64,000 nucleotides of DNA, taken from positions 1,860,001-1,924,000 of the forward strand of contig JADLSH010000367.1 in assembly GCA_016169945.1 (NCBI GenBank), given 5' to 3'. Under the pieces are notes generated by a model. That model worked only from the letters and a program-made list of their open reading frames with translations, had not been told where the DNA came from and searched no databases. This document shows positions 8,306 to 16,190 of this stretch, piece by piece (position 1 is the stretch's first letter; each line of letters starts with the position of its first letter). The position numbers and the translations under genes are program-made. The stretch comes from Trachythela sp. YZ-2020. Its lineage: Eukaryota > Cnidaria > Anthozoa > Malacalcyonacea > Clavulariidae.

Positions 8306-9822
8306 ATGGCTGATAAAACAGAAGATATTCCAGAAATGAAAGAACGCAACCCACCTCCCACAATGACAAGTATTGATCCGGATGAGAACCAAGATCAAGA
8401 AACTAACCTTGATGATCAAGACCAAGAAACAACCACAAACACACCTACCGACAACCCACTTGATGGTTCAACTGACAAAGTAAAAGGTGATACACTTGAT
8501 CCAAGTGGTAATAAGCCTGGTAATAATGATCCATTAAAAAATTATAGACGACCTGGGCAAAAAGTAGACGATACCCCTAAGGAACAACAGCCTGACGAAA
8601 GTTTTGGTTTATTCACAGAATCGAAAAACCCTGAGTTTGAAGAAGTAAGTCATCCTGTATTTTCAAAAACCCCATTAACTCTTGAACAAGAAGAAATTCA
8701 AACTGTGTTAAAAAAGCATTTAGATGGTACTTTTGTAGACCCTAGGGTTGGTGTTGCTTCACATATGCTATTTAAAAAAATAGAAATAACTAGACGCCAA
8801 GATCCAAAAGCTAATATTAATGGGTTTAAGTATAATGGTCAAAAAATCTATGTTCTGGAAAAAAAACATCTGGTACCTTCAAAGACAGATACTAACGAGG
8901 GTATTAAAGAAGCGTTAAAAGAGTTTAACAAAGATTTAGTCCTCGCCAAGGAAGAATATAAAAATTCACTTCGTTCAAAAATTCGTGAACAAACAGGTTT
9001 TAGTAACGATGAGTTAAATGAAAATGTGCGCAAGAATTCTGTGGAGGTGTTAAATAGCACCATCAATGATAATATCGATGACTTTCAACAACAATGGGAT
9101 ACTTACGATGAATTTCAACAAGAATGGGATACTTACGATGAAAATTTAGCATCAGGTGCATCAACATCAAAACAGGACGATGAACTAGAAGCGTCGCGTG
9201 GTAAAGAAAAACTTAAGTGGCCAAGAGAGATAAATGGCCTTTTAACACGAAGCATTCACACCCAAAATAGTACGCCCAAAGAAAAAATTAGAGATTTAGG
9301 CATAGAGGTAAAATATTGGCGTGATCAGTCGGACCAAGAACAAAACCCTGAGAAAAATCTTTGTTCAAGGCAGTGTCTGTCATCGCAGAATTAGAACAAG
9401 ATAACATGAGATTACAAAATAACATTAGACCCAAGATTGCCGAGGTTATAAAAATTTTAGAAAAGGAGACCGATAACAACCCGTTAACAAAGTTTGAAAG
9501 GTTTAAAGAGTGGTCTAAAAAGAACATGGGTATCGTATCAGCCATAAGTATAAGTGTTGCAGGGTTGATAACAACGATCGTCATGGCTGGGAGATCCGCT
9601 GTCGTTGCAGGTGCTCGTGGAGTGTCAAAGTTTTCAAAAGGGGTCGCTAAAATACTTGCTAAGTTAGGTCCTGTATTTGGCGCTATCGGTAGCATTCTAT
9701 CAACCGTTCTAAGTATGGGTGCAAAAGGATTAATGTGGTTGGGTAACAACATGTGGATCCTTGCGATAGCATTAGGTTACTTTGCGTACAATGAAATTCA
9801 ATCAAGGCGAAATGGTTTATAG
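8306..9822 (+). pseudogene. Putative virion membrane protein, broken by one frameshift
   Basis: Two overlapping frames (8306-9394, 362 codons; 9361-9822) look like one gene interrupted near 9360: the first ends in a foreign tail after KNL, and the second takes up an alpha-helical segment and then two hydrophobic Gly/Ala/Ile-rich helices (ISISVAGLITTIVMAG and GPVFGAIGSILSTVLSMG) and a last helix (MWILAIALGYFAY). The N-terminal 120 residues are acidic, disordered and Asp/Pro/Thr-rich; residues about 255-275 carry a doubled FQQxWDTYDE motif. I recall similar long proteins with an acidic N-terminus and hydrophobic C-terminus in cnidarian Polintons, but have no certain name. Start context GTTAAATAAAATAAAAATAA. 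Confidence 0.6.
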
Positions 9823-10249
9823 GAATTATACTTTCTCTAGGAATAAAGAGATGAGTGGAAGTACAGTGAAACTTGAAAGTCCTATAGTATTTGAAATCCC
9901 TAGTTGTTTAACATGGGGTATCGAAAAGTCAAAGTTTAAAAATGGTGGTTATAATGTACCACTTGTCATCGATGACGACGATATGGTACAACAACTTATA
10001 AGTCTGGAAAATAAATACAAGACAAAAAAGTTTATGAAGGGTTATAATGGTAACACAATATACCTATCCGTAGGTGGTTTAACTGAAAAACAAAAAACAG
10101 AACTCTTAGGTGTTGGTAAGGTGTATGTTAATGTTATTTTTGAGTGCCATTCGGTATTTGAAAAAGACGATGTGAAGCATCTAAACTTTTCAATAAAAAG
10201 ACTGAGAAAAGTGGGTGAGTTTGTCTCTGACGATATTGCTGAGGATTAA
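9791..10249 (+). CDS. Hypothetical protein, about 152 aa
   Basis: No family recognised. It overlaps the 3' end of the preceding gene by about 30 bases. The start may be ATG at 9791 or the ATG at 9812 (MVYRNYTF); an open TTG further up is less likely. The protein is mixed alpha/beta with a repeated Asp run (VIDDDDMVQ) and ends in an acidic tail (SDDIAED). A hairpin of the element-wide type follows 21 bases after the stop. Confidence 0.6.
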   Translation: MKFNQGEMVYRNYTFSRNKEMSGSTVKLESPIVFEIPSCLTWGIEKSKFKNGGYNVPLVIDDDDMVQQLISLENKYKTKKFMKGYNGNTIYLSVGGLTEKQKTELLGVGKVYVNVIFECHSVFEKDDVKHLNFSIKRLRKVGEFVSDDIAED

Positions 10250-10270
10250 AAGCAATGGTTAACACGGTGT

Positions 10271-10299
10271 AAATTTGTAGCCTTATAGGTTACAAATTT
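10271..10299. terminator. Element-wide hairpin, copy 1
   Basis: Arms AAATTTGTAGCC (10271-10282) and GGTTACAAATTT (10288-10299) pair with one mismatch around TTATA and run into a stretch of T. It lies between the 152-aa and 107-aa genes, which point the same way. The same stem returns at 10650, 14921, 15567 and 16155. Confidence 0.6.
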
Positions 10300-10319
10300 T
10301 TTTGCGTTAGTTAATATAA

Positions 10320-10643
10320 ATGGCCTTTGAAGGAAAGAGAAGAAGAGGAAAAGATATTATCCCAATTATTGAAAATATAACACCCGATATTTATTACCTA
10401 AGTGAATCACAACGTTGTAATTGTGACCAAGTCCAACATAGATGTTCGTGTATTAGTGAAAGAGTAACCATAAAAAATCTCCTTAATGAAACAGCTAGTA
10501 TTTTAAAAAGTGATAAGGCTGTAAAAAGAGGACAGGCTGGTGGTTTAATGCGTAGTGTAAATTATAAAAATCTGGTAAGTGAAGTAAATGCATTAAAAGA
10601 AAGAGTCCGCAATTTAGAAGAAGTCCGCATTTTAAAACAGTAA
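10320..10643 (+). CDS. Hypothetical protein with Cys/His cluster and coiled coil, 107 aa
   Basis: No family recognised. The N-terminus is basic (GKRRRGKD), residues 33-44 hold a small Cys/His cluster (CNCDQVQHRCSC) that could bind zinc, and the C-terminus (about 80-107) forms a heptad-like helix (LVSEVNALKERVRNLEEVRIL). Short basic zinc proteins of this sort may bind nucleic acid, but this is a guess. The gene is bracketed by two almost identical hairpins (10271 and 10650). Confidence 0.62.
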   Translation: MAFEGKRRRGKDIIPIIENITPDIYYLSESQRCNCDQVQHRCSCISERVTIKNLLNETASILKSDKAVKRGQAGGLMRSVNYKNLVSEVNALKERVRNLEEVRILKQ

Positions 10644-10649
10644 AAAGTA

Positions 10650-10678
10650 AAATTTGTAGCCTTATAGGTTACAAATTT
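10650..10678. terminator. Element-wide hairpin, copy 2 (convergent ends)
   Basis: AAATTTGTAGCC and GGTTACAAATTT again, identical to copy 1 including the loop. It is 7 bases after the stop of the 107-aa gene and 11 bases before the stop of the minus-strand gene, so one hairpin can serve both convergent transcripts. Confidence 0.6.
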
Positions 10679-10688
10679 TTTTATGTCC

Positions 10689-11171
10689 TTACTCTGTGTC
10701 GTTGGTTCCATTGGTTCCATTGGTGTCGTTGGTACCTTCTGTACTTACTGGGTCACTGTTTTCCACAAGACTTATGTGATTATAACATAATGTTCCCATA
10801 GCAATACTGGCTAGTAAATATTTACTATAATAGTCATCTGGTGTATAACTTGGTAGTAGATCCTTAATGACAAACATTATGTTCTCATCATCTAGTATTT
10901 TTTCTATAAATTTTTGACGGTCATTAATTGTAAAGTACTGAGAACAAAAGTTGTCGGACACCGACACCGCAAGCAGTACAAAATTAATAGCCATCTTTTG
11001 TTTGTTCTGGTCATCCCTGTGTTTAATGTACTCGTCTTTTATCCTTTTTAACACAGCTGGTGTCCCCCTTCTTTTGTTTTTTAGATATGACTTAGTCTGG
11101 TTAATGTAACCTTTCTCAGAGAGGTCTATTAATTCCTCACGTAATGTTTCAATGTCATCTGGGTTATCCAT
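10689..11171 (-). CDS. Hypothetical alpha-helical protein, 160 aa
   Basis: No family recognised. Predicted mostly helical with basic N-terminal half (KSYLKNKRRGTPAVLKRIKDEYIKHRDD), two mildly hydrophobic helices (INFVLLAVSVSD and YLLASIAMGTLCYN), and a C-terminal tail of repeated Asn-Gly-Thr/Asp triplets (GTNDTNGTNGTNDTE) that reflects a short DNA repeat. It lies 8 bases downstream of the packaging ATPase in the same direction and may be co-expressed with it. Start context AAAATAAAGT. Confidence 0.62.
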   Translation of the reverse strand: MDNPDDIETLREELIDLSEKGYINQTKSYLKNKRRGTPAVLKRIKDEYIKHRDDQNKQKMAINFVLLAVSVSDNFCSQYFTINDRQKFIEKILDDENIMFVIKDLLPSYTPDDYYSKYLLASIAMGTLCYNHISLVENSDPVSTEGTNDTNGTNGTNDTE

Positions 11172-11179
11172 ACTTTATT

Positions 11180-11770
11180 TTAAAATATTATATTATGTGA
11201 TCTGGGAAATCTAAGGTTAATTTCCAACCTGGCATATTTGTTTTCTTTGAGGGCTTTTCTTAGGGTGTCTTGTTCTTGTTTTGGAATGTCTAGGAACTCA
11301 TCCGTTATTGTTTTCCAGGCAAGGGCACTTGGTGTGTCAAAGATTACTAACTTGGCTATGTTCTCTCGGTAAGCGGGTGTAATGGCCGTTAATTTTTGGG
11401 TAATTACTATTGTACTTAGGTTGTAATGTCTGGCTGAGAAAGCTAAGTTAACAAGCTCAGATGTTCTGGTTTTAACAGACTTAGCACCTGCACAGTCGTC
11501 TAATATTATTAGGGAGTTAGTACCTTTGTAGGTATCGGAAATGTATTTTAAGAATGTGTCCACTTGGTCTTGGTCACATTGTATTGCATAAAAGCCTGGG
11601 GAGTCCTTGTACTTCCAATCTTGGTATGTTTTGTTGTACTCGAATGTTGGACAGATAAGGAATATGTATTGGAAGTGTTGGTTATACTCGTTGGTTAAAA
11701 GGTTTAATAGGTAATATGTCTTACCACATTCTGTTGCGCCAACGATAAGCATGTTAAATGGTGTTTTCAT
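11180..11770 (-). CDS. A32-type (FtsK-HerA) genome-packaging ATPase, 196 aa
   Basis: Motor that drives viral DNA into preformed capsids. Walker A is GATECGKT (residues 11-18), Walker B is SLIILDDC (about 86-93), and a sensor-like Gln lies in STIVITQKL (about 119-127). Size and motif spacing match the short packaging ATPases of Polintons, virophages and adintoviruses. The frame is intact. It is placed between the collagen-like gene (stop 11778, upstream) and the 160-aa gene, all reading leftward. Start context AAAATAAAA directly before ATG. Confidence 0.93.
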   Translation of the reverse strand: MKTPFNMLIVGATECGKTYYLLNLLTNEYNQHFQYIFLICPTFEYNKTYQDWKYKDSPGFYAIQCDQDQVDTFLKYISDTYKGTNSLIILDDCAGAKSVKTRTSELVNLAFSARHYNLSTIVITQKLTAITPAYRENIAKLVIFDTPSALAWKTITDEFLDIPKQEQDTLRKALKENKYARLEINLRFPRSHNIIF

Positions 11771-11777
11771 TTTTATT

Positions 11778-13869
11778 TTAACTAACTTTGGTAAAAACCA
11801 TGACAGGGTCTAAGACATCGTAAAGGAGATAAGAGTAATCATCACCAAAGTAAGTTGTGTAAGATTTTAGTTCCACTGTCGCTCCTTTTGCAATGGTGAT
11901 AAGACCTTCCATGTAAATTTGATGTATTAAGTTGGAACTGTATATGGTACCATCTGTTACAACTTTAAACTGAGGTTTAATGACATTTTCTATATAGACG
12001 CATGTGTCAAGGTCTGCATAGTCGGCATCATCTGAAGAGAACCAACTGGCGGTTTTTGTAATAACAGGACTGCCAGATTCAAAAAAAGTTGGTATCAAGG
12101 TTAGTTTGTATTTAACTATGTAATCTCCTTGGGTAGTTATTATAGTCTTCATAATTAGGTTATTATTTCTAGTACAAAAAAGATTATTTTTTGCAGATAT
12201 GAGCGAGTGCTTTCCTGGATTAGAGTGAAAAGTAACCAAAAAATTATTAGCGGCTCCTTGTGGGCCTGTGCTACCTGTGTCACCTTTATCACCTTTGTGT
12301 CCTTGTGGGCCTGTACTTCCGGTGTTACCTTTTTGACCTCTATTTCCTGTGTTACCCTGTCCCCCTATGCTTCCGGTATCACCTTTTGCTCCTACTAAGC
12401 CTGTAAATCCTCTTGGTCCAATATCACCTTTATCACCTTTATCACCTTTATCACCTTTATCACCTTTTGCACCATCAGTTCCTCTAATGGCTGGCGGACC
12501 TTGTATTCCTGTATCACCTTTAATACCATGTAACCCCTGATAACCTCGTGGGCCTTCTAATCCTGTAATTCCTTGTGGGCCAGTATTTCCTGTAAGTCCG
12601 GATGGGCCTGGATTTCCAGTATTTCCTTGTGAACCAGTGCTACCCTTAGGACCTCGAGAGCCACTTAGACCTCTCAAACCCTGTGGACCTTGAAAACCTG
12701 GGACACCTTGAAGACCAACATCACCTCTGTCGCCTTTTTGACCAGTGCTACCAGTGCTACCTTTGTCACCTTTGTCACCTTTGTTACCTTTTTGACCTGC
12801 GGAACCAATAGGACCCTGGGGACCCATTGATCCCATGTAACCTATTGACCCTTGGATACCTTGTTGACCAATGTTTCCTGTGTCACCTTTAAGACCTTGC
12901 TGACCAGTGTGTCCAATTAGACCCTGCGGACCTTGTGGACCAGTGTTACCTGTTAGTCCTTTTGGACCTGTTAGTCCTTGTTGTCCTTTGGGACCAGTGT
13001 CACCTTTGTCACCTTTGTCACCTTTTGATCCTGATCCTGGATTTCCAGATCCTGACGAATCTCCTTTGGGACCTTGAGGTCCTTGAGGTCCTGTGTTTCC
13101 AATTAGTCCTTGTTGTCCTTGGAGGCCTGTGTTTCCTGTTAGTCCCTTGGAACCAGTGACACCTTGTAATCCTTGAGGACCTGTGTTACCGTGAGGGCCA
13201 TGAGGACCATCGTCACCTTTATGTCCTTTTGCTCCTTGAGGTCCTGTGTTACCGAGAAGTCCTTGTTGTCCTTGAGGTCCTGTGTTTCCAGTAAGTCCCT
13301 TTGGTCCTGTGACACCTTGCATTCCTTGGATGCCTGTGTTTCCAGTGTCACCTTTTGGACCTCTTGCTCCCTGTGTTCCTGATCCTGTCGAAGAAGAAGA
13401 TTGGCCTTGAGGACCTTGAGGACCTTGTGGGCCTGTGTTACCATTTAAACCTTGTTGTCCTTGGGGACCTGTGTTTCCTGTTAGTCCTTTGGAACCTGTG
13501 ACGCCTTGTAGTCCTTGGGCCTTGTAGACCTGTGTTTCCATTAGGACCGTGTGAACCATCGTCACCTTTGACTCCCTTTGATCCTTGTGGGCCTGTGTTA
13601 CCATTTAGTCCTTGTTGTCCTTGGGGACCTGTGTTTCCTGTTAGTCCTTTTTGACCAGTGACACCTTGTAAGCCTTGAGTACCAGTGTTTCCAACATTAC
13701 CTTTTAAACCGGTGTCACCTTTAAAACCTTTGAGACCCTGTTGTCCTGGGTTACCTCTTTCACCTTGTATTCCATCAGGACCTTGAGGACCTTGTGATCC
13801 TTGAGGTCCCTGTTGACCGCCTACAGATGTGTATCTATTATCTTTTGTGTAACCAAATGCTAACGCCAT
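11778..13869 (-). pseudogene. Collagen-like fibre protein with capsid-anchor-like N-terminus, frameshifted
   Basis: The gene begins MALAFGYTKDNRY, a peptide shared with the next two genes, then turns into a long run of Gly-X-Y triplets rich in GPQG, GNTG, GDKGDKG and QGL, with two short Ser/Gly interruptions. After roughly 550 residues of shaft comes a beta-rich head of about 158 residues (starting near ANNFLVTFHS, with two Cys) that probably trimerises, as in C1q/TNF-like heads. The frame changes near 13,520 by a small indel, so only a shortened product could be made now unless this is a sequence error. Collagen-like shafts occur in spikes of several large viruses and phages. Role as host-attachment fibre is inference. 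Confidence 0.75.
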
Positions 13870-13877
13870 TATTTTAT

Positions 13878-14345
13878 TTAATATTCAACAACAAGATCTA
13901 GAACCGACTCATTACCATAATTAGTAGTATCAAGTTGTCTCCATTTAATGTAAAAACATGCAGTATTTATCCCTGCAAGAAGTACACCAATCGGGAAAGT
14001 TTCACCGAGTGTAAATATATTTGAAGAGCCAACTTTTTTATACACCATGTCTATATCTTTCAAAATTATTTCTGTGTTAACATTGTTTGTGTCTATAACA
14101 CACATTGTGTATCTTATTTTTAAGGTATCAAGAAGTGTGTCATCTCGGTCAAATATATGTGTTAGGAGTGTTAGTTTAGAGTCGGTGTTAATCCATGGTC
14201 CAAACACATATCCTACCGGAAACCCCGCTATAATCCAATGTGGTAGTACATAAGTTCTTGCAATACTTCCATATGTAAAGTTATAATGTAAAGTATGAGA
14301 TGTTTTAGGGGTAGTGTCTTTTGAAAATCCAAATGCTAATGCCAT
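13878..14345 (-). CDS. Putative spike/fibre protein sharing the MAL-FG-F N-terminus, 155 aa
   Basis: Starts MALAFGFSKD, matching the collagen-like gene (MALAFGYTKD) and the 181-aa neighbour (MALKFGYSND). The rest is beta-rich: LLTHIFDRDDTLLDTLKI, a long strand region and C-terminal WRQLDTTNYGNESVLDLVV. These stretches align with AHIMDDDADITTPMRI and KFKQLSDETGGNESTLHV in the neighbour, so the two are paralogues with equal layout: anchor peptide followed directly by a globular domain without a shaft. Start context TAAATAAAATATA; it stops 8 bases before the collagen-like gene. A virion surface role is inferred from the shared tail. Confidence 0.68.
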   Translation of the reverse strand: MALAFGFSKDTTPKTSHTLHYNFTYGSIARTYVLPHWIIAGFPVGYVFGPWINTDSKLTLLTHIFDRDDTLLDTLKIRYTMCVIDTNNVNTEIILKDIDMVYKKVGSSNIFTLGETFPIGVLLAGINTACFYIKWRQLDTTNYGNESVLDLVVEY

Positions 14346-14351
14346 TATATT

Positions 14352-14897
14352 TTATTTAGGGTTAAAAAGATTGTTTGGCTCAACAGTGTAAGTGGTTACA
14401 TGGAGAGTGGACTCGTTACCACCTGTTTCATCAGAAAGTTGTTTAAATTTTACAGTCATAAGTTCCATGGTTTTGTACTCCGGGACAACTTCTGGAATGC
14501 TAAATTCTTCGTCCAAGATGAAGTAGTTTGTGCCCGGAATCTGTTTAGTTGCTAAATTTATTTCTTTTAGGTCCCTCGTTATTTTTGTACCATCAGACAT
14601 TGTACAGTATAAAGAATATAATATTCTCATTGGCGTTGTAATATCAGCGTCGTCGTCCATAATGTGGGCTCTAAGAGATATTCCAGACTTCTCCGTAAAC
14701 CACTTGTGACACCAGATGTACATTGGTCCATAGTTTTTCTTTCTGTCCATAGGGTGACGCCATCTATCTTTAGCCAATCCGTCATAAGACCCTCGGAAAT
14801 CACTAGTCGTTAGTAAGTACATTGGTTCTGCTCTAATAGGTTTTAGGTTGTGTATGTAGTTTGGTTCATCATTTGAGTATCCAAATTTAAGTGCCAT
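14352..14897 (-). CDS. Putative spike/fibre protein sharing the MAL-FG-Y N-terminus, 181 aa
   Basis: Starts MALKFGYSNDEPNY, then a Trp/Tyr-rich section (YGPMYIWCHKWF) and a beta-rich domain homologous to that of the 155-aa protein, including the conserved GGNEST segment near the C-terminus. It is the first of three consecutive leftward genes with the same N-terminal peptide, spaced by 6 to 8 bases. Nothing marks an enzyme. The likely role is a capsid surface protein. Confidence 0.68.
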   Translation of the reverse strand: MALKFGYSNDEPNYIHNLKPIRAEPMYLLTTSDFRGSYDGLAKDRWRHPMDRKKNYGPMYIWCHKWFTEKSGISLRAHIMDDDADITTPMRILYSLYCTMSDGTKITRDLKEINLATKQIPGTNYFILDEEFSIPEVVPEYKTMELMTVKFKQLSDETGGNESTLHVTTYTVEPNNLFNPK

Positions 14898-14920
14898 TAT
14901 TTTATTTATGGGCGTGTGGT

Positions 14921-14949
14921 AAATTTGTAACCAAAAAGATTACAAATTT
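14921..14949. terminator. Element-wide hairpin, copy 3
   Basis: AAATTTGTAACC (14921-14932) and GATTACAAATTT (14938-14949) pair with one mismatch around AAAAA. It directly follows the stop codon (14954) of the 201-aa minus-strand gene and precedes the start of the 181-aa gene. Confidence 0.58.
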
Positions 14950-14953
14950 TTTG

Positions 14954-15559
14954 TTAACAAAACATACACACACAAGCATTTGTAGAATTACTTCTATCAC
15001 ATCCACACTCGTCTGGTTCGTTAAACTGAAAACCAGCATCTCGTAATGCTCCAAATCTATAGTGGAATGTTAACTTTTTTATTCGTTGTCTCCACATTTT
15101 GTAGTTTACATTAGGTGTTAGTTGTTTGTAATAACAACTAAAAATAATTTCACCCAGTTTCACATAACACACACCATACATTTGCTGACCGTTTTCTTTA
15201 AAGTACTCTAACATACTTTCGGTGTGTTCTTTATCATTAAGACAAAATTTTGGTTTTGCAAATTGATCAATATGTATAATACAGGTCCATAACCCTTTTT
15301 CTTTGTATACGAAACAAGCTTCTTGTAATAGGCTGGTCCATAAACCTCTTAGTCCATGTGTTAATCCAATGGGGTCTTTGTTGTTACAAACCACATGCAC
15401 CATGGCTAATAGTCTTTTTACTATGTTGTGGTGAAACTTAAACTTGGTGTCTGTCGTTCTTTTAATATGTGCGATAAAATTACGACAACTAAGAATTTTG
15501 GTTTTGGTTACCATGTCATCTATTAAATATAAACACTTGTTAATCTGTGTTGGATCCAT
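14954..15559 (-). CDS. Hypothetical protein with Cys-rich C-terminus, 201 aa
   Basis: No family recognised. Starts MDPTQINKCLYLIDD behind TACAAATAAAACTC. The middle contains DPIGLTHGLRGLWTSLLQEA, nearly repeated in the broken copy upstream (15627-16147). The last 20 residues are Cys-rich (ECGCDRSNST...CVCMFC), echoing the tail of the zinc-finger gene at 16191. The pair of MDPTQ genes with a hairpin before each shows a tandem duplication of about 600 bases. This copy is intact. Confidence 0.65.
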   Translation of the reverse strand: MDPTQINKCLYLIDDMVTKTKILSCRNFIAHIKRTTDTKFKFHHNIVKRLLAMVHVVCNNKDPIGLTHGLRGLWTSLLQEACFVYKEKGLWTCIIHIDQFAKPKFCLNDKEHTESMLEYFKENGQQMYGVCYVKLGEIIFSCYYKQLTPNVNYKMWRQRIKKLTFHYRFGALRDAGFQFNEPDECGCDRSNSTNACVCMFC

Positions 15560-15566
15560 GAGTTTT

Positions 15567-15592
15567 ATTTGTAACCCGCAAAGGTTACAAAT
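15567..15592. terminator. Element-wide hairpin, copy 4
   Basis: ATTTGTAACC (15567-15576) and GGTTACAAAT (15583-15592) are perfect 10-base arms around CGCAAA. It lies between the broken MDPTQ copy and the intact one. Its left arm (read on the minus strand) overlaps the AAATAAAA start motif of the downstream gene. Confidence 0.58.
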
Positions 15593-15626
15593 TATTATAC
15601 AACACTCATACTCGCAGTCGCTATTA

Positions 15627-16147
15627 TCACATCCACCTATGTTCTAAAAGATTGCGATTTTTCTTATCGTTAAAATCTTCTACAGCTTGTCTCCACTTTT
15701 CAAGTGTTAAATTAGGTGATAGTTTACTAGAATAATAACTTATAAACAATCTCTTACCAGTACAAAGCCCAAACTTCTGATATGGAGCACCAAATCTATA
15801 TTTGTCCCATTCGTGATTATTAACCCACTTGACTCCTTTTTTATCATTACGTTGAAATTTAGGTTCATCTAAATTGGTAAGTGTTATAATACAAGACCAT
15901 ACCCCTTCCTTTTTAATCACAGCCTCTTGTAGTAGGATGATCCACAAACCTTTTAACCCTTGCGTTAATCCAACAGGATCTTTGTGGGTACAAATACTTT
16001 GTAACATAGCTAATAGTTTTTCTACTTAAAAGTAATGTCGGTTGTTTTTCTAATCTTTGCAATAAAACTAGGGCATTTAAGAATTTTGTTTTTATAGACT
16101 ATGTCATCTATTAAATATAAACACTTGTTAATCTGTGTTGGATCCAT
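15627..16147 (-). pseudogene. Broken tandem copy of the MDPTQ gene
   Basis: Begins MDPTQINKCLYLIDDIV at 16147, with the same A/T motif as the intact copy. After TDITFK the frame hits a stop at about 16,022; relative to the other copy around 14 bases are missing. The next frame resumes with KLLAML and DPVGLTQGLKGLW and continues to 15627. Near the end the Cys-rich tail (GGCDNSDCEYECC) is found in yet another frame, so there is a second indel. The gene cannot make the full protein. Confidence 0.7.
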
Positions 16148-16154
16148 AAGTTTT

Positions 16155-16180
16155 ATTTGTAACCCGCAAAGGTTACAAAT
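16155..16180. terminator. Element-wide hairpin, copy 5
   Basis: The same perfect stem and loop as copy 4 (ATTTGTAACC, CGCAAA, GGTTACAAAT), 11 bases downstream of the stop of the Cys-rich gene at 16191 and upstream of the broken MDPTQ copy. Confidence 0.58.
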
Positions 16181-16190
16181 TATTATGTTT

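Noticed and set aside
12207..13382. Long plus-strand frames rich in Pro/Ser/Leu opposite the collagen-like gene
   Set aside because: They are the reverse reading of the Gly-X-Y repeat; repetition keeps all frames open and no start context or motif supports them.
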